This document shows positions 25,894 to 34,379 of a DNA stretch of 64,000 nucleotides, piece after piece. The stretch is from positions 372,001 to 436,000 of the forward strand of contig NZ_ASWE01000003.1 of NCBI RefSeq assembly GCF_000407505.1, given 5' to 3'. The DNA is from Enterococcus phoeniculicola ATCC BAA-412 (GTDB lineage: Bacteria > Bacillota > Bacilli > Lactobacillales > Enterococcaceae). The notes under the pieces were generated by a model. That model made no database searches, was not told the DNA's origin, and saw nothing but the letters and a program-made list of their open reading frames with translations. The translations under genes were made by a program, and so were the position numbers. Position 1 is the first letter of the stretch; each line of letters begins with the position of its first letter.

Positions 25894-26481
25894 ATGAGTG
25901 AACAAGTGAAAGCTCTTACGAATGAAGGGCTACCATATGATGATATGGATGAACAGGTGGAGGCTGCGAGAAGTCATGCAATTAAAGAGTGTCGAAGATA
26001 TAATTTTTTAGTGAATTCAGAAAATAGATATGATTTGTCAATTTTGAAAAATCTATTTCATTCAATGGGAGAAAATGTATATATTGAATCTAATTTTCAA
26101 TGTGAATTTGGGTTTAATATCTCTTTAGGAAAGAACATTTATTTTAATCACGATATGATTATTTTAGATTGTAATGAAGTGACTGTAGGCGATGATGTGT
26201 ATGTGGGACCAAGAGTTGGTCTGTACGGTGCCAATCATGCAGAGGATCCGATAGAGCGGTCAGAACACGTAGTTTATGCAAAGCCTATTCATATTCAAGA
26301 TAAGGTTTGGTTAGGTGCAGGAGTTCATGTTCTCCAAGGAGTAACAATTGGGGAAAATACAATTATCGGTGCAGGAAGTGTTGTGACAAACGATATTCCA
26401 GCCGACGTGATTGCTGCTGGAAATCCATGTAAAGTGATACGGCCGATTAGAAAAAAAGATCGTGAAGGATTGAAAAGATAG
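25894..26481 (+). CDS. sugar O-acetyltransferase (maltose/galactoside acetyltransferase family)
   Basis: 195 residues from the ATG at 25894, preceded by TGAGGTGACTGG; the longer frame from 25786 has no RBS and its extra 36 residues do not look like the family. A short N-terminal helical region (about 1-55, EQVKALTNEGLPYDDMDEQVEAAR) precedes a left-handed parallel beta-helix with hexapeptide repeats (about 65-180) and the catalytic-region GANHAEDP. Such LacA/Maa enzymes transfer acetyl groups from acetyl-CoA to sugars. It stands alone between operons. The upstream 259-nt gap has no clear terminator. Confidence 0.88.
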   Translation: MSEQVKALTNEGLPYDDMDEQVEAARSHAIKECRRYNFLVNSENRYDLSILKNLFHSMGENVYIESNFQCEFGFNISLGKNIYFNHDMIILDCNEVTVGDDVYVGPRVGLYGANHAEDPIERSEHVVYAKPIHIQDKVWLGAGVHVLQGVTIGENTIIGAGSVVTNDIPADVIAAGNPCKVIRPIRKKDREGLKR

Positions 26482-26598
26482 GTTTTAAAAGAAAAAATTT
26501 CTCTACTTATTTCGTTGCTAAATGTTATTATTTGACGAAAGAAAAATAATTGATTGGTAGAGTGGTCAAAAAAATAACTGTAAATTTAGTTTTTTCTA

Positions 26599-26627
26599 TT
26601 GCATAGTAAAAAATAGTCGGCTATAAT
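26599..26627 (+). promoter_or_regulatory. sigma-A promoter of the antiterminator operon
   Basis: -35 TTGCAT (26599-26604), 17-nt spacer, -10 TATAAT (26622-26627). Transcription should begin near 26634, making a leader of about 136 nt before the coding region. Confidence 0.75.
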
Positions 26628-26662
26628 GTAATCGTATTCAAAAGGTTTCAATAACTTTATAA

Positions 26663-26693
26663 GATAAGTGTAACTATTAAATTAGGCATAATC
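26663..26693 (+). promoter_or_regulatory. ribonucleic antiterminator (RAT) element
   Basis: The 31-nt segment 26663-26693 aligns with LicT/BglG RAT elements: TGTAACT (26669-26675), a variable loop region, then TAGGCATAATC (26683-26693), against TGTTACT...CAGGCAAAACC in the bgl RAT. Its 3' end (26690-26693) overlaps the 5' arm of the terminator that follows, the standard mutually exclusive arrangement. Confidence 0.7.
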
Positions 26694-26744
26694 AGATTCA
26701 AGAACACCTCTACAGGTGCGCTTGATTTTGATTGTGCTTTTTTT
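26690..26744 (+). terminator. leader terminator overlapping the RAT
   Basis: 26690-26709 pairs with 26714-26733 around a CTAC loop (16 Watson-Crick pairs plus one G-U out of 20), followed by GTGC and seven T residues. It should stop transcription unless the antiterminator protein binds the RAT. Confidence 0.85.
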
Positions 26745-26769
26745 GTTGCAGAAAAGGAGGTGACGCTGT

Positions 26770-27609
26770 TTGAGAATTGTACAATCATTAAATCAAAACG
26801 CATTGTTAGTTTCTGATGAAGGACAAGAATTTATTATTATCGGCAAGGGAATAGGCTATGGCAAGAAGAAAGGAGATCTTGTTGAAAATGAAGAGGTAAG
26901 CAAGTATTACAAAATAAAAAATAGTGAAAATGAACAACGTGTGCAGGCAATTCTGGAAGAATTAGACGAAGAAGTTGTTTTGATGGCAGAAAGAATTGCA
27001 AAGCATGCACAAGAAGCACTTCAAAAAGAATTAAATGAAAGCTTTATTTTTTCTTTAGCTGCACATATTAAGTTCACAGAAGAAAAGTATCGGCAAGATA
27101 TTGAGATACCCGAGCCATTTCACTATGAGCTTCGCTATCTCTATCCCAAAGAGTATAAGGTTGCTGAATGGGCAGTAGATTTTTTAAACAGTGAGTATAA
27201 TATGAACCTTCCCAAGGTTGAGATTTCTTTTTTCATTTTACATTTTGTGAATGGGTTGCTTGAAAATGAACAGGTAAGTAATGCGGTTGAGTTAAGTGAA
27301 ATGTTAAATGATCTTGTTGAAATTGTGGAGCACTCATTAGGTTGTTCGTTAGATCGCAATAGTCTTGAATTTTCCAGATTTATTATTCATATTCGTTATT
27401 TTATTCTTCGGACGAACAATAAGGAGAAGAAAATTAGAAAAAATAGTGAGAATATGGATAAGCTTTATGGAATGACGACAGCAATTTATCCGAAAGAATA
27501 TGCAGTTGTTCATGAGATGAAGCAATTGTTAAAGCAGATGTATGGTATTGAGTTTGGTGCAGCAGAAGATTTTTATTTGCTACTACATCTTGTACGACTA
27601 TCAAATTAA
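26770..27609 (+). CDS. BglG/LicT-family transcription antiterminator
   Basis: 279 residues: an N-terminal CAT RNA-binding domain (about 1-55, RIVQSLNQNALLVSDEGQEFIIIGKGIGYGKK in outline), PRD1 (about 65-170) and PRD2 (about 175-279). It starts at TTG 26770, placed 8-9 nt after AAAGGAGGTG. It would bind the RAT at 26663-26693 as a dimer and allow read-through of its own leader and of the galactitol-type PTS genes downstream, under control by PTS phosphorylation of PRD histidines. This is autoregulation as in licT and sacY systems. Confidence 0.9.
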   Translation: MRIVQSLNQNALLVSDEGQEFIIIGKGIGYGKKKGDLVENEEVSKYYKIKNSENEQRVQAILEELDEEVVLMAERIAKHAQEALQKELNESFIFSLAAHIKFTEEKYRQDIEIPEPFHYELRYLYPKEYKVAEWAVDFLNSEYNMNLPKVEISFFILHFVNGLLENEQVSNAVELSEMLNDLVEIVEHSLGCSLDRNSLEFSRFIIHIRYFILRTNNKEKKIRKNSENMDKLYGMTTAIYPKEYAVVHEMKQLLKQMYGIEFGAAEDFYLLLHLVRLSN

Positions 27610-27625
27610 TAAAGGAAGAATGAAA

Positions 27626-28090
27626 ATGAATGAAATGAGAGAAATGTTTCAGTTAGAGTTAGTGAATTTAGATGTAGCAGTTAAAGACAAAAACGAATTT
27701 TTTCATGTAGTTGCAAAGAAGCTGTTAAAAAAAGGATATATTGAAGAAACGTTTGAATTGGCGATTATCAAACGAGAAATGAGCTATCCGACAGGACTGG
27801 GGCTAAAGGATATTGCAATCGCAATCCCCCATACAGATGTTGCACACATAAAAAAGGCGTTTGTCAGTGTTAATCGCTTATCTGCACCAATCGAATTTGT
27901 TCAGATGGGAACAGATGACGTTTTTTTACAGGTAACAGATATTTTTGTGCTGGGGATTAGAGAACCCAAAAAGCAAGTTGGATTATTGGCAACATTGATG
28001 GAGCTATTTTCTGATGAATCTTTTGTACATCGCTATAGTCAGGCATCGACAGAAAAAGAAATAAACCGCTTATTTTTAAGCTATTTATAA
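27626..28090 (+). CDS. PTS EIIA, fructose/galactitol (GatA) type
   Basis: 154 residues from the ATG at 27626 (GGAAG 8 nt upstream; ATG 27620 is too near the RBS). An EIIA of the mannitol/fructose fold with phospho-His69 in IAIPHTDVAHIKK. It is the first PTS gene after the antiterminator, 16 nt from its stop. It transfers phosphate to the IIB encoded next. Confidence 0.88.
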   Translation: MNEMREMFQLELVNLDVAVKDKNEFFHVVAKKLLKKGYIEETFELAIIKREMSYPTGLGLKDIAIAIPHTDVAHIKKAFVSVNRLSAPIEFVQMGTDDVFLQVTDIFVLGIREPKKQVGLLATLMELFSDESFVHRYSQASTEKEINRLFLSYL

Positions 28091-28110
28091 ACAATTAGGA
28101 GGAAGTTATT

Positions 28111-28389
28111 ATGAAAAAAATTATTGTTGCATGTGGATCAGGAGTGGCTACTTCACAAACCGTTGCTTCAAAGTTAGCGAAGCTGTTGAAAGAAAAAAAT
28201 GTTCCTTGTGAAGTTGAAGCGGTGGATATTAAATCTTTGAAGCATCACGTAAAAGGGGCAGATGGCTATGTATCAATTGTGAAAACAAAAGAGGATTATG
28301 GTATTCCAGTATTCAATGGGATTGCCTTTTTGACAGGTATGGGTCAAGAACAAGAGTTAGAAAAAATAATCAAATTAATTGAGGGGTGA
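28111..28389 (+). CDS. PTS EIIB, galactitol (GatB) type
   Basis: 92 residues with phospho-Cys8 in IIVACGSGVATSQ, the typical GatB start. It is preceded by TTAGGAGG. It sits between EIIA and EIIC of the same system. Confidence 0.9.
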   Translation: MKKIIVACGSGVATSQTVASKLAKLLKEKNVPCEVEAVDIKSLKHHVKGADGYVSIVKTKEDYGIPVFNGIAFLTGMGQEQELEKIIKLIEG

Positions 28390-28394
28390 CTAGC

Positions 28395-29744
28395 ATGGAA
28401 ACACTACAGACGGTTGTAAATTATATATTAAATGATTTAGGGGCGGCGGTTTTCGTCCCAGCACTTATGTTAATTATTGCGTTGTGTATGAAAATGAAGT
28501 TTTCGGAAGCATTTATTTCTGCATTAACGCTAGGGATTGCATTTACAGGAATGTCATTACTTATCAATTACATGATGGGTTCCATGGGTGATGCAGCTGC
28601 TAGTATGGCAAAACAAACGGGAATCAATTTGCCGGCAGTTGATGGTGGTTGGCCGGGCATGGCATCTATTTCGTGGGCATGGCCTTATGCGTTTTTACTG
28701 TTTCCTTTGACTATTGGAATTAATATTCTGATGCTGATTTTTAATCAGACAAAAACGCTGAATGTGGACATGTGGAATGTCTGGAACAAAATCTTTACTG
28801 CGGTGATGGTTTCTTACATTTCTGGGAATGTTTTATGGGGATTTGTTGCGGCCAGCATCCAGATTATTTTAGAGCTGAAAGCGGGAGATATTTTTGGTCC
28901 AGAAGTAGAACAATTGACAGGGATTCCAGGTGTGACTGTTCCTCATTTTATCACACTGATTGCTGTTATTTTACATCCTATAGATGAACTGTTGAAGAAA
29001 ATTCCCTTCTTCAATAAACCAATGGATGCAGATTCTTTAAAAGAAAAAATTGGTATTTTTGGAGAAAATTCTGTCATGGGGGCGATTATTGGATTTCTAT
29101 TGGGATTAGCTGGAGCCTATGGAATTGCAGGATCATTACAATTAGCCGTCCAAGCGGCAACGGCGATGACTCTCTTCCCAATGATTTCTAAACTTTTCTC
29201 TCAGGCATTGTCGCCAATTTCAGAAGCAATTTCTGAATTTATGAGAAAACGATTCTCAGGTAAAGAAGTTTATATTGGTTTAGACTGGCCGATTTTAGCT
29301 GGTCGAAATGAATTATGGGTTGCAGTAATCATTACAATTCCAGTTTTACTTGTGATGGCAATCATTCTTCCAGGAAATAAAGTTCTTCCGTTTGCAGGAA
29401 TCATCAACTTATCCTTTGTTGTAGGTGCGTTGCTATTAACCAACGCAAACTTAGGACGTATGATTTTCCATGGGGTTGTATCTGCACCCATCTTTTTGTA
29501 TGGGGCAACGTATTTTGCTCCTTATATTACAAGACTGGCTAATGAAACAGGAGCAGCAGAAGTATCCTCAGGAAAAATGATTTCATGGAGTACATTTGAA
29601 GGACCTGATTTTAGATATCTACTATCTACTGCATTTTCAGGAAATATCCTAAGTATTGTTTTGTTTGTTGGATGGCTAGGATTGTTCTATTGGCTTGTGA
29701 AAAGTAGAAATAAATATAATGAAACACTGAAAGCAGCTGAATAA
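28395..29744 (+). CDS. PTS EIIC, galactitol (GatC) family
   Basis: 449 residues from ATG 28395 (RBS GAGGGG; the in-frame GTG at 28386 lies inside the RBS). A polytopic GatC-family permease with SALTLGIAFTGMSLLINYMMG near the N-terminus, WPGMASISWAWPYAF and GIPGVTVPHF. GatC-family members import galactitol, other alditols or ketoses and phosphorylate them at a terminal carbon. The downstream aldolase suggests that the product is a ketose 1-phosphate; see findings. Confidence 0.9.
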   Translation: METLQTVVNYILNDLGAAVFVPALMLIIALCMKMKFSEAFISALTLGIAFTGMSLLINYMMGSMGDAAASMAKQTGINLPAVDGGWPGMASISWAWPYAFLLFPLTIGINILMLIFNQTKTLNVDMWNVWNKIFTAVMVSYISGNVLWGFVAASIQIILELKAGDIFGPEVEQLTGIPGVTVPHFITLIAVILHPIDELLKKIPFFNKPMDADSLKEKIGIFGENSVMGAIIGFLLGLAGAYGIAGSLQLAVQAATAMTLFPMISKLFSQALSPISEAISEFMRKRFSGKEVYIGLDWPILAGRNELWVAVIITIPVLLVMAIILPGNKVLPFAGIINLSFVVGALLLTNANLGRMIFHGVVSAPIFLYGATYFAPYITRLANETGAAEVSSGKMISWSTFEGPDFRYLLSTAFSGNILSIVLFVGWLGLFYWLVKSRNKYNETLKAAE

Positions 29745-29745
29745 A

Positions 29746-29964
29746 ATGAAAAAGAAACTCTTTTGGATTCTTTGTATTTTAGCAGATTTAGTATTACTGG
29801 TAATTGGTTTTATAAAAAGTAATTTTTTGATAAGCATGCTTGCTCTGGGCTTGATTTTATTCATTAAACAAAAGAGCTACCCATTGCTGTTTCAAACGTT
29901 TGATGAAGAGTGGGATAAGAAAAGAGCTGCATTCAAAGCAAAAAGGAGAGAAAACTATGAATAA
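29746..29964 (+). CDS. small membrane protein between PTS and aldolase genes, function unknown
   Basis: 72 residues: two hydrophobic segments (about 5-24 and 27-42) and a basic, helical C-terminus (DEEWDKKRAAFKAKRRENYE). It begins one base after the EIIC stop, so it probably depends on translational coupling, and it overlaps the aldolase start by 8 nt. I do not recognise the family. Tight packing on both sides argues that it is a real gene. Confidence 0.6.
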   Translation: MKKKLFWILCILADLVLLVIGFIKSNFLISMLALGLILFIKQKSYPLLFQTFDEEWDKKRAAFKAKRRENYE

Positions 29965-30757
29965 TAATTTTTTGAATAGCAAGGCAGTAAATGAAGTAGC
30001 AGATTTAACCTATACCATGTGGCGTATGGGATGGGATGAAAAAAATGGAGGAAATATTAGCTATATTCTTTCTGATGAAGAGGCTTCACAGATTGAAGCA
30101 TCAGCTAGTCGATTTGTAGAGCTAGAAAATATTCCAGAAAACATGATAGGAAAGTATATCTTAATTACTGCTTCAGGTAGTAATTTCCGACTTGTAAAAG
30201 AGGATATCATTCATACTTTGGGTGTAATCAAGGTGGAAAAAGCAGGCTACTCTATTTGTTGGGGATTTGAAGAGGAGAATCGGCCTACCAGTGAGATTTA
30301 CATGCATCTTTTGTCTCATAGTGCACGGTTGAAGGTAGATTCAACACATCGGGTCGTTGTTCATAACCATGCAACAGAAATTTCTGAAATGACTTTTGTT
30401 CATCCGTTAACGGATAAGGCATTCACACGTACTTTGTGGGGAATCATTACAGAATGTATCATTGTTTTTCCAGATGGGATAGGCGTGTTGCCGTGGATGG
30501 TCTGTGGAAACGAAGAGATTGGTCAAGCGACAGCAGAGAAATTAGCAGACTGTCGAATTGTAGTGTGGGCACACCACGGAATTCTTGCCACAGGAAATAG
30601 CTTAAACGATGCATTCGGTTTGATTGAAACAGTCAACAAGGCAGCAAAAATTTATATGAACACGTTTGATAAGAGAATCACTGATGGAATAACAACAGAG
30701 CAATTAAAAGAAGTGTCAGCATTCTTTAGTATTCAGCCTAGGGAAGAATTTTTATAA
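29957..30757 (+). CDS. rhaD: rhamnulose-1-phosphate aldolase (RhaD-like class II aldolase)
   Basis: 266 residues from the ATG at 29957, preceded by AAAAGGAGAG; an upstream ATG at 29900 lies inside the small membrane gene and is rejected. A zinc-dependent class II aldolase of the AraD/FucA family, closest to RhaD by GWDEKNGGNIS, VFPDGIGVLPWMV and GNEEIGQATAEKLA; the zinc ligands are HNHAT (two His) and WAHHGI (His). RhaD splits L-rhamnulose-1-phosphate into DHAP and L-lactaldehyde. No rhamnose isomerase or rhamnulokinase is present; the PTS would supply the 1-phosphate directly. The true ketose may differ. Confidence 0.85.
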   Translation: MNNNFLNSKAVNEVADLTYTMWRMGWDEKNGGNISYILSDEEASQIEASASRFVELENIPENMIGKYILITASGSNFRLVKEDIIHTLGVIKVEKAGYSICWGFEEENRPTSEIYMHLLSHSARLKVDSTHRVVVHNHATEISEMTFVHPLTDKAFTRTLWGIITECIIVFPDGIGVLPWMVCGNEEIGQATAEKLADCRIVVWAHHGILATGNSLNDAFGLIETVNKAAKIYMNTFDKRITDGITTEQLKEVSAFFSIQPREEFL

Positions 30758-31005
30758 GGAGAAAAATAATCAGAATTAATGCACTATCTGTCATGGATGA
30801 GGGAATAAACAGTTTTATGAACGAAGTCGAGATAGAACTTTTTGAGTTGTGTCTTGGCTTCTTTTTTAGTTAAAGAATCCTTGCTTGAGTATAGACTATA
30901 GGGGAGTTTTATCAAAAAGTAAGTTTGGAGAATAGCTATCTATTTATAATTCTGTAATAGATAGAAAATTTTTGCTCAAGATGAGGGGCAGAGTAAAAAT
31001 TTATA

Positions 31006-31068
31006 TGTAAACGTTGACAAAGTGAAATGAAGGTGCTATTCTGAGCTTACAAAAGTTAAACGTTTTAC
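31006..31068 (+). promoter_or_regulatory. promoter with cre site and LacI-type operator
   Basis: TGTAAACGTTGACA (31006-31019) is a perfect cre match and contains the -35 TTGACA (31014-31019). A 17-nt spacer leads to -10 TATTCT (31037-31042). Downstream, AAAGTTAAACGTTTTAC (31052-31068), centred on a near-palindrome TTAAACGTTTTA, is the probable operator of the LacI protein encoded next. An exact second copy lies inside the first GH31 gene at 32977-32993. The rest of the 332-nt gap 30758-31089 holds only weak hairpins. Confidence 0.72.
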
Positions 31069-31089
31069 CTATCGTAAAGGAGTGGTTGT

Positions 31090-32118
31090 GTGGAAAAAGT
31101 CACAATCAAGGATATCGCAAGAGAAGCAGGCGTAAGTATTGCGACTGTCTCTAATGTGATTAACAATAAAGCAAATCGAGTATCAGAAAGAAAGAAACGG
31201 GAAATTCGGGAGTTAATGGAAAAATACCACTATGCGCCCAATTTGAATGCTCGTTCATTAGTTGCTCAGGAGTCGAAAATGATTGGAATTCTTTATTATT
31301 CAATTAAGGAGGAAATTGATTTTGGTGATCCTTTTATTGCAGATTTAATGACTGGATTGGAATTTGAAGCAAAACAACAGGGTACATTTATTCTGTTTCA
31401 TGGATTTAATGAGCTGAAAGATATAGATTTACTACAGCGAAACTGGAATTTTGATGGGTTCATTATTATTGGTGCTTTTGAAAATATTATTACTGAACTA
31501 GTTAAGAAGATTAAAAAACCAATGATTTTTATCGATAGTTACTATAATCTGCCAATTGAACGCGAACAGATTTTATTTGTGAATAATGATGATCGTAAGT
31601 TATCTTATGAAGCAACAAAATTTTTACTGAATCACGGACATCGAAAGATTGCTTTTTTCAGTCCGAAGTTTTCACTAAATGATGATGGAGTGGTTCCACA
31701 ACGTTATCTAGGCTATATTGATGCTTTAAATGAGTTTGGCGTAAAGCTAGATGAAAAGCTTCTTTTTTCAGAGGAAAAATTAGCGTTATTTGTCGAGGAA
31801 GAGAAGAAATATACAGCATCAGTCATTAATTCAGATTATTTAGCCGCGCAGTATCTCTACAAACTTAGAGAAAGAAAACAAGCCTTTAAATCACTAGTTA
31901 GTTTCGATAATAACTTGTTTTCTCAACTATTGGATCCCTCACTTTCAACTGTTGACTTGAGACAGAAAGAAAAAGGGAGGTTAGCAGTAAATCTGATTAA
32001 CGAAATGTTGCAGAAACAAACTTCTGAAAGAGAGAGAAATATTATGGTTGAAGGAGAATTTATTAATAGGGATTCAGTACTAGAGAGGATAGAAAAAAAT
32101 GACGAAAGTATCAAGTAG
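31090..32118 (+). CDS. LacI-family transcriptional regulator
   Basis: 342 residues, GTG start after AAAGGAGTGG. The N-terminal LacI helix-turn-helix reads TIKDIAREAGVSIATVSNVI (residues 4-23) with a hinge helix near 48-58. The remaining periplasmic-binding-protein-like domain binds an effector sugar. It is the first gene of an alpha-glucan operon; the next gene starts 20 nt before its stop. It most likely represses the operon through the box at 31052-31068 and is itself under CcpA control by the cre site. Confidence 0.9.
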   Translation: MEKVTIKDIAREAGVSIATVSNVINNKANRVSERKKREIRELMEKYHYAPNLNARSLVAQESKMIGILYYSIKEEIDFGDPFIADLMTGLEFEAKQQGTFILFHGFNELKDIDLLQRNWNFDGFIIIGAFENIITELVKKIKKPMIFIDSYYNLPIEREQILFVNNDDRKLSYEATKFLLNHGHRKIAFFSPKFSLNDDGVVPQRYLGYIDALNEFGVKLDEKLLFSEEKLALFVEEEKKYTASVINSDYLAAQYLYKLRERKQAFKSLVSFDNNLFSQLLDPSLSTVDLRQKEKGRLAVNLINEMLQKQTSERERNIMVEGEFINRDSVLERIEKNDESIK

Positions 32119-34366
32119 ACAACCCATTATAGGAGAACAGTACCGTTTTACTGTACTGACTCCTTATCTAGTTCGAATGGAGTATTCTAAAACTGGGCTG
32201 TTCATTGATGAGCAGACACAGATGATCGTTAATCGAAAATTCCCAGAATTTGAATTTGAACTAGAAGAATCCTCAGAATTGTTAGAAATCTATACAGAGG
32301 CATTTCATTTGGTTTATGATAAAAAAGAGTTTTCAAATCAAGGATTACAGATTAATATGAAATCAAATTTTACCGATTTTAACAATCGCTGGTTCTATGG
32401 TGAATCTATCAATACCTTAAAAGGAACAACGAGAACTTTAGATGCTATTGATGGAAGGACAGATCTTGAAGAAGGAATTATTTCAAGACAAGGCTATGCA
32501 ACATTAGATGACTCAAAATCATTTATTATCTCTTCAAATGGGGAACAAAAAGCACGGTTAGAGGAGTCCATTGATCTTTACTTTTTTGGTTATCAGCATA
32601 AATACAAGCAAGCTTTACAAGACTATTTTCGTCTAACTGGTCCAACGCCAATCCTTCCTCGTTATGCATTAGGAAATTGGTGGAGTCGTTTTTGGGCATA
32701 TACAGAACAAGAATATTTGAATTTGATGGATCGCTTCAAATCAGAGGAAATCCCACTAGCTGTGAGTGTTATTGATATGGATTGGCATGTGAGAGATGTT
32801 CCAAGTCGATTTGGTAGTGGTTGGACAGGATATTCTTGGAATAAGAAATTATTTCCCAATCCAGAGAAATTTTTAAAAGCTTTACATGATCGAGGATTAA
32901 AAGTTACTTTAAATGTTCATCCAGCAGATGGTATTCGGGCATTTGAAGATTGTTACGAGAAAGTTGCTGAACGATTAAAGTTAAACGTTTTACTTGAAGA
33001 GCCCGCTCAATTTGATATAACAAACAAAAATTTTATAGAGAGTTATTTTAAAGATGTCCATCATCCTTTAGAAGAGCAAGGTGTTGACTTTTGGTGGATT
33101 GACTGGCAACAGGGAACTAAAAGTAAAGAAGAGGGTTTAGATCCTCTTTGGCTACTTAATCAGTTACATTTTGAAGATATTCAAAAGAATAAAGATGGGT
33201 TAATTCTTTCTAGATATGCAGGTCCTGGAAGTCATCGTTACCCTGTAGGATTTTCAGGAGATACTATTATTAGCTGGGAATCATTGCAATTTCAACCATA
33301 TTTTACTGCGACTGCTTCAAATATTGGCTATTCATGGTGGAGTCATGATATTGGGGGACATATGGGTGGTCAGAGGGATGATGAACTAACCTTGAGATGG
33401 CTCCAATTCGGGGTGTACAGCCCAATTAATCGTTTGCATAGCTCATCAAGTCCATTTAATGGAAAAGAACCTTGGAATTTTTCTCCAATGATTCGAGAAG
33501 CGATGAAGGAAGCCTTACAAGAAAGACATCGCTTATTGCCCTACCTTTACACAGCAAATGTTGAACTAAGCGAGCAGGGACAGCCACTACTACAACCGTT
33601 GTACTATGAATATCCAGAAGACAACCAGGCTTATACTTATCAAAATCAGTATTTATTCGGACAGGAGTTATTGGTTGTTCCAATTGTTCATAAGTCAGAC
33701 GCAATTTATAATTTTTCACAGGAAGAGATTTGGTTGCCTAAAGGAAAATGGTATGACTTCCACACAGGGAATCGTTATGAAGGAGAAATAGAGATTCGGA
33801 TTTTCCGAAAGCTAAATGAAATGGCTATTTTTGCAAGAGAAGGAGCTATTATTCCAACTGATCCTAATATGTTGGTGACGGAGGCAAGTCAACTACCAGA
33901 AATTATTGAGTGGCGAGTATTTCCTGGTGAATCAAATCAATACGAACTAATTGAGGAAATAGATGGTAAACGTTGTGTGACGACCTTCAAACTGGAATGG
34001 AACAATAAACGGATTACTATTGATTTATCTGGGGATTGCTCTATTTTACCAAGAAATCGGAAACATTTTTTGGTCTTATATGGTGTTGAACAGTCTAATG
34101 GAAAATCTCTTTCAAAAAATATTTTTAAAGAAGAAATCAAAGGAACTCTTGTATTACCAGTCAAAGAAATTGAAAAGCAATCAATGACTGAAATGATTTT
34201 TGAGAGAATCAATTTACCAAATATTTCTTATAATCTGAAAAATGAATTGTGGGAAACATTAGGAAGTCTTTCAGATTTCAAGAAGAAGCTCTTATTTGTG
34301 AAGAGGTTCAAGGATGACTTACTAACGGATTTATTGTCTGAAGCATTCTATATAGAAGAAAGTTGA
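32099..34366 (+). CDS. GH31 alpha-glucosidase-family enzyme
   Basis: 755 residues, cytoplasmic (no signal peptide). An N-terminal beta-sandwich (about 1-190) is followed by a GH31 TIM barrel (about 195-520) and C-terminal beta domains. The catalytic nucleophile is Asp335 in WWIDWQQ and the acid/base Asp388 in GFSGDTIISW; SVIDMDWH and SHDIGGHMGG are further family marks. GH31 enzymes hydrolyse or transfer alpha-glucosyl or alpha-xylosyl units. It starts inside the LacI gene (20-nt overlap). Context with an ABC importer, a second GH31 and an oligo-1,6-glucosidase indicates alpha-glucan breakdown. The linkage cleaved is not readable. Confidence 0.88.
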   Translation: MTKVSSRQPIIGEQYRFTVLTPYLVRMEYSKTGLFIDEQTQMIVNRKFPEFEFELEESSELLEIYTEAFHLVYDKKEFSNQGLQINMKSNFTDFNNRWFYGESINTLKGTTRTLDAIDGRTDLEEGIISRQGYATLDDSKSFIISSNGEQKARLEESIDLYFFGYQHKYKQALQDYFRLTGPTPILPRYALGNWWSRFWAYTEQEYLNLMDRFKSEEIPLAVSVIDMDWHVRDVPSRFGSGWTGYSWNKKLFPNPEKFLKALHDRGLKVTLNVHPADGIRAFEDCYEKVAERLKLNVLLEEPAQFDITNKNFIESYFKDVHHPLEEQGVDFWWIDWQQGTKSKEEGLDPLWLLNQLHFEDIQKNKDGLILSRYAGPGSHRYPVGFSGDTIISWESLQFQPYFTATASNIGYSWWSHDIGGHMGGQRDDELTLRWLQFGVYSPINRLHSSSSPFNGKEPWNFSPMIREAMKEALQERHRLLPYLYTANVELSEQGQPLLQPLYYEYPEDNQAYTYQNQYLFGQELLVVPIVHKSDAIYNFSQEEIWLPKGKWYDFHTGNRYEGEIEIRIFRKLNEMAIFAREGAIIPTDPNMLVTEASQLPEIIEWRVFPGESNQYELIEEIDGKRCVTTFKLEWNNKRITIDLSGDCSILPRNRKHFLVLYGVEQSNGKSLSKNIFKEEIKGTLVLPVKEIEKQSMTEMIFERINLPNISYNLKNELWETLGSLSDFKKKLLFVKRFKDDLLTDLLSEAFYIEES
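32977..32993 (+). promoter_or_regulatory. intragenic copy of the LacI-type operator
   Basis: AAAGTTAAACGTTTTAC, identical over 17 nt to the promoter box at 31052-31068, lies within the first structural gene, 1925 bp downstream. It may be an auxiliary operator for looping or roadblock repression; chance identity is possible in AT-rich DNA. Confidence 0.45.
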
Positions 34367-34379
34367 GGTGGGAGGAAGC

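Noticed and set aside
29900-29956. Upstream ATG extending the aldolase by 19 residues
   Set aside because: It lies inside the small membrane gene, has no ribosome binding site, and the ATG at 29957 follows AAAAGGAGAG.
33937-34212. Antisense open frames within glycosidase genes (for example 33937-34212 and 39736-39999 on the - strand)
   Set aside because: They lie wholly inside clear genes on the other strand, lack RBS and resemble no family; treated as shadows.
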